A stretch of DNA of 64,000 nt, from positions 332,501 through 396,500 of the forward strand of contig NC_059296.1 in NCBI RefSeq assembly GCF_017591435.1, in the 5' to 3' direction. Positions within the stretch are counted from its first letter, which is position 1. Each line of letters starts with the position of its first letter. Positions 63,004-64,000 of the stretch are shown here, piece by piece. A program made the translations under genes and the position numbers. Source of the DNA: Portunus trituberculatus. Lineage: Eukaryota > Arthropoda > Malacostraca > Decapoda > Portunidae. A model generated the notes under the pieces. It did not search any database, had not been told where the DNA came from, and was given only the letters and a program-made list of their open reading frames with translations.

Positions 63004-63787
63004 CATTATTATTACTATTACCACCACTGTTATCAACATCACCATCATCAACAGAGGAGCTCACCCGATACTGCTGCCACTGCTGGTAGTGCTAATATTG
63101 CTGCTGCTACTGCTAATGTTTGGCGTGTGGACGGTCATCCCGCAGGTGGCAAGGGTCGGGCTATAGGCGGCCACCACATTGTCGAAGATGGTACCGCAAA
63201 CACCCTCATACTGGTCATTCCCTGAAGATCCAACATATCCAGCTATTATTTTATCTTTTACAATGATTTTTACAATGATGTTCGTAATTCAGTATGACAC
63301 AGGAACGGAAAATGGAGTGTGGCCGTGGTTCTCACCTAAGAGAGAGGAGACCACCTCCACAAACTGCTGTCGTGTGAGGAGGTGGCTGTGGGTAGGGTCA
63401 TCACTCCCTCCAACCAGCCACCCTCTGAAAAATGGGGTAGTACCTACAGACGCAAGTCTCCAAAACAAGGTTGGGTGATGTGTTAAGCAGTCTGGAATCT
63501 CTATCAAATATTTCCTTTTATGATTCTTTATTGTTATTTTAAGACGTATAATCTATACCAAAGCCTGAGATAAGAATGAAATATGTAAAAAATGTTAAGA
63601 ATTTGTTACGTTGTTACATGAATGCATTTTTCTTTTTTGTGTGTAAGAGTGAGCGTGATTTTTATATATACACGAGACCTTGCAGTAATTTACGTACTCC
63701 GCCTGCAGGAAGTGGTTTCGGAGAGCGAGGAGGTTGTCCGGGGTGAGGCTGGCCCAGAGCCCTGCCTCGGTGAAGACTTCGCCTCCC
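59336..63787 (-). CDS. WD40-repeat protein with EF-hand-like N-terminal region (WDR49/WDR64/WDY-like), 5' partial
   Basis: Twelve exons keep frame: 63787-63698, 63424-63336, 63221-63065, 62808-62667, 62528-62440, 61970-61877, 61638-61475, 61139-61007, 60811-60590, 60426-60235, 60057-59833, 59677-59336 (TAG). They give 645 residues; more N-terminal sequence lies past the window. The first two exons resemble a degenerate EF-hand pair (LTPDNLLALRNHF, LLTRQQFVEVVSSLL). WD-type blades follow: GDDRGAVHLL, SSVRGVDYNPVTSTLVSC, LVTGSSDGRLRVWNPYVP and VIITCDTDAIVRVYGVEG. Block order fits the WDR49/WDR64/WDY group of EF-hand plus WD40 proteins, whose biochemical role is poorly known. The last exon encodes a Pro/Ala/Ser-rich tail instead of the second set of blades usual in that group, so this protein seems shortened. 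Closest-family assignment is moderate; the WD40 nature is secure. Confidence 0.82.
59671..59832 (-). CDS. Possible intron-retention C terminus of the WD40 gene
   Basis: If the 155-base intron at 59832-59678 is not removed, the frame stays open. It adds a charged tail beginning VSDREEGGVADLNKDGD and including RERMRSLIRQGLPFAA, ending at TAA (59673-59671). The GTAAGT donor is strong and the acceptor CTCGAGTTACAG is reasonable, so the spliced form is the main call. The retained reading looks coding-like in composition, so it may be a second isoform. Confidence 0.4.
   Translation of the reverse strand, partial: VSDREEGGVADLNKDGDLIKDSSIMSSDERQERERMRSLIRQGLPFAASSYRK
62899..63012. repeat. (TAC)n and (TTA)n arrays in WD40 gene intron
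   Basis: Trinucleotide runs at 62899-62925 and 62936-63012, close to the acceptor of the exon starting at 62808. Confidence 0.93.
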
Positions 63788-63915
63788 CTGCAACACATGG
63801 CATACTCTTCAATAAGGCACGGAAAAAGGTGGTGCCACAACTCTGAAATATCTTATAGCCGCATCTTATCAAACAAATACTATACTACTGTTCCTCTTAC
63901 TGTTGTTGCTGCTGA

Positions 63916-63916
<1 letters not shown>

Positions 63917-63965
<49 letters not shown>
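63917..63965. repeat. (TAC)n microsatellite
   Basis: Perfect trinucleotide run near the right edge of the window. Confidence 0.94.
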
Positions 63966-64000
63966 TTGCCACATCTTCATGAACCCTACCACTACCATCT

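Overview
The window looks like nuclear DNA of a decapod crustacean, most likely a crab. The case rests on long (GA)n, (CA)n, (TA)n and (AAT)n microsatellites, spliced genes with GT-AG introns, an arthropod CBM14 chitinase, and many tRNA-derived SINEs, non-LTR retrotransposons and short non-autonomous DNA transposons. The species call is inference; the eukaryotic gene structure is read directly.

Layout. 1-9 kb is almost gene-free and very microsatellite-rich. 10.08-12.26 kb (minus) carries the first three coding exons of liprin-beta; the rest of that gene is not visible. 14.9-24.1 kb is a repeat zone: LINE 3' fragment, Harbinger-type MITE, SINE cluster with a second MITE nested in one copy, AAT/AAG arrays and a 22-23 bp minisatellite. 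24.97-30.20 kb (plus) is a GH18 chitinase lacking only its first coding exon, followed by seven 49-bp repeats. 31.2-36.4 kb holds a hAT-type element with exact 8-bp target duplications, a longer degenerate LINE and another Harbinger-type MITE. 41.4-49.7 kb (minus) is an RRM/RGG splicing-factor-like gene with two possible C termini. 52.5-57.5 kb (minus) is a complete ten-exon CCT6 gene. 58.3-59.1 kb is a CR1-like LINE 3' end beside a 138-bp hairpin. 59.3-63.8 kb (minus) is most of a WD40-repeat protein with a degenerate EF-hand-like start; its N terminus lies beyond the right edge.

The genes do unrelated jobs: synaptic scaffold, chitin turnover, splicing, protein folding, and a WD40 protein of unknown role. 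No operon or gene-cluster system is present, and I found no evidence for a novel coding system. The most interesting features are the transposon nesting with readable target duplications, alternative C-terminal exons in two genes, and a microsatellite acting as a polypyrimidine tract in the chitinase gene. All exon junctions given for the five genes keep the reading frame when joined.
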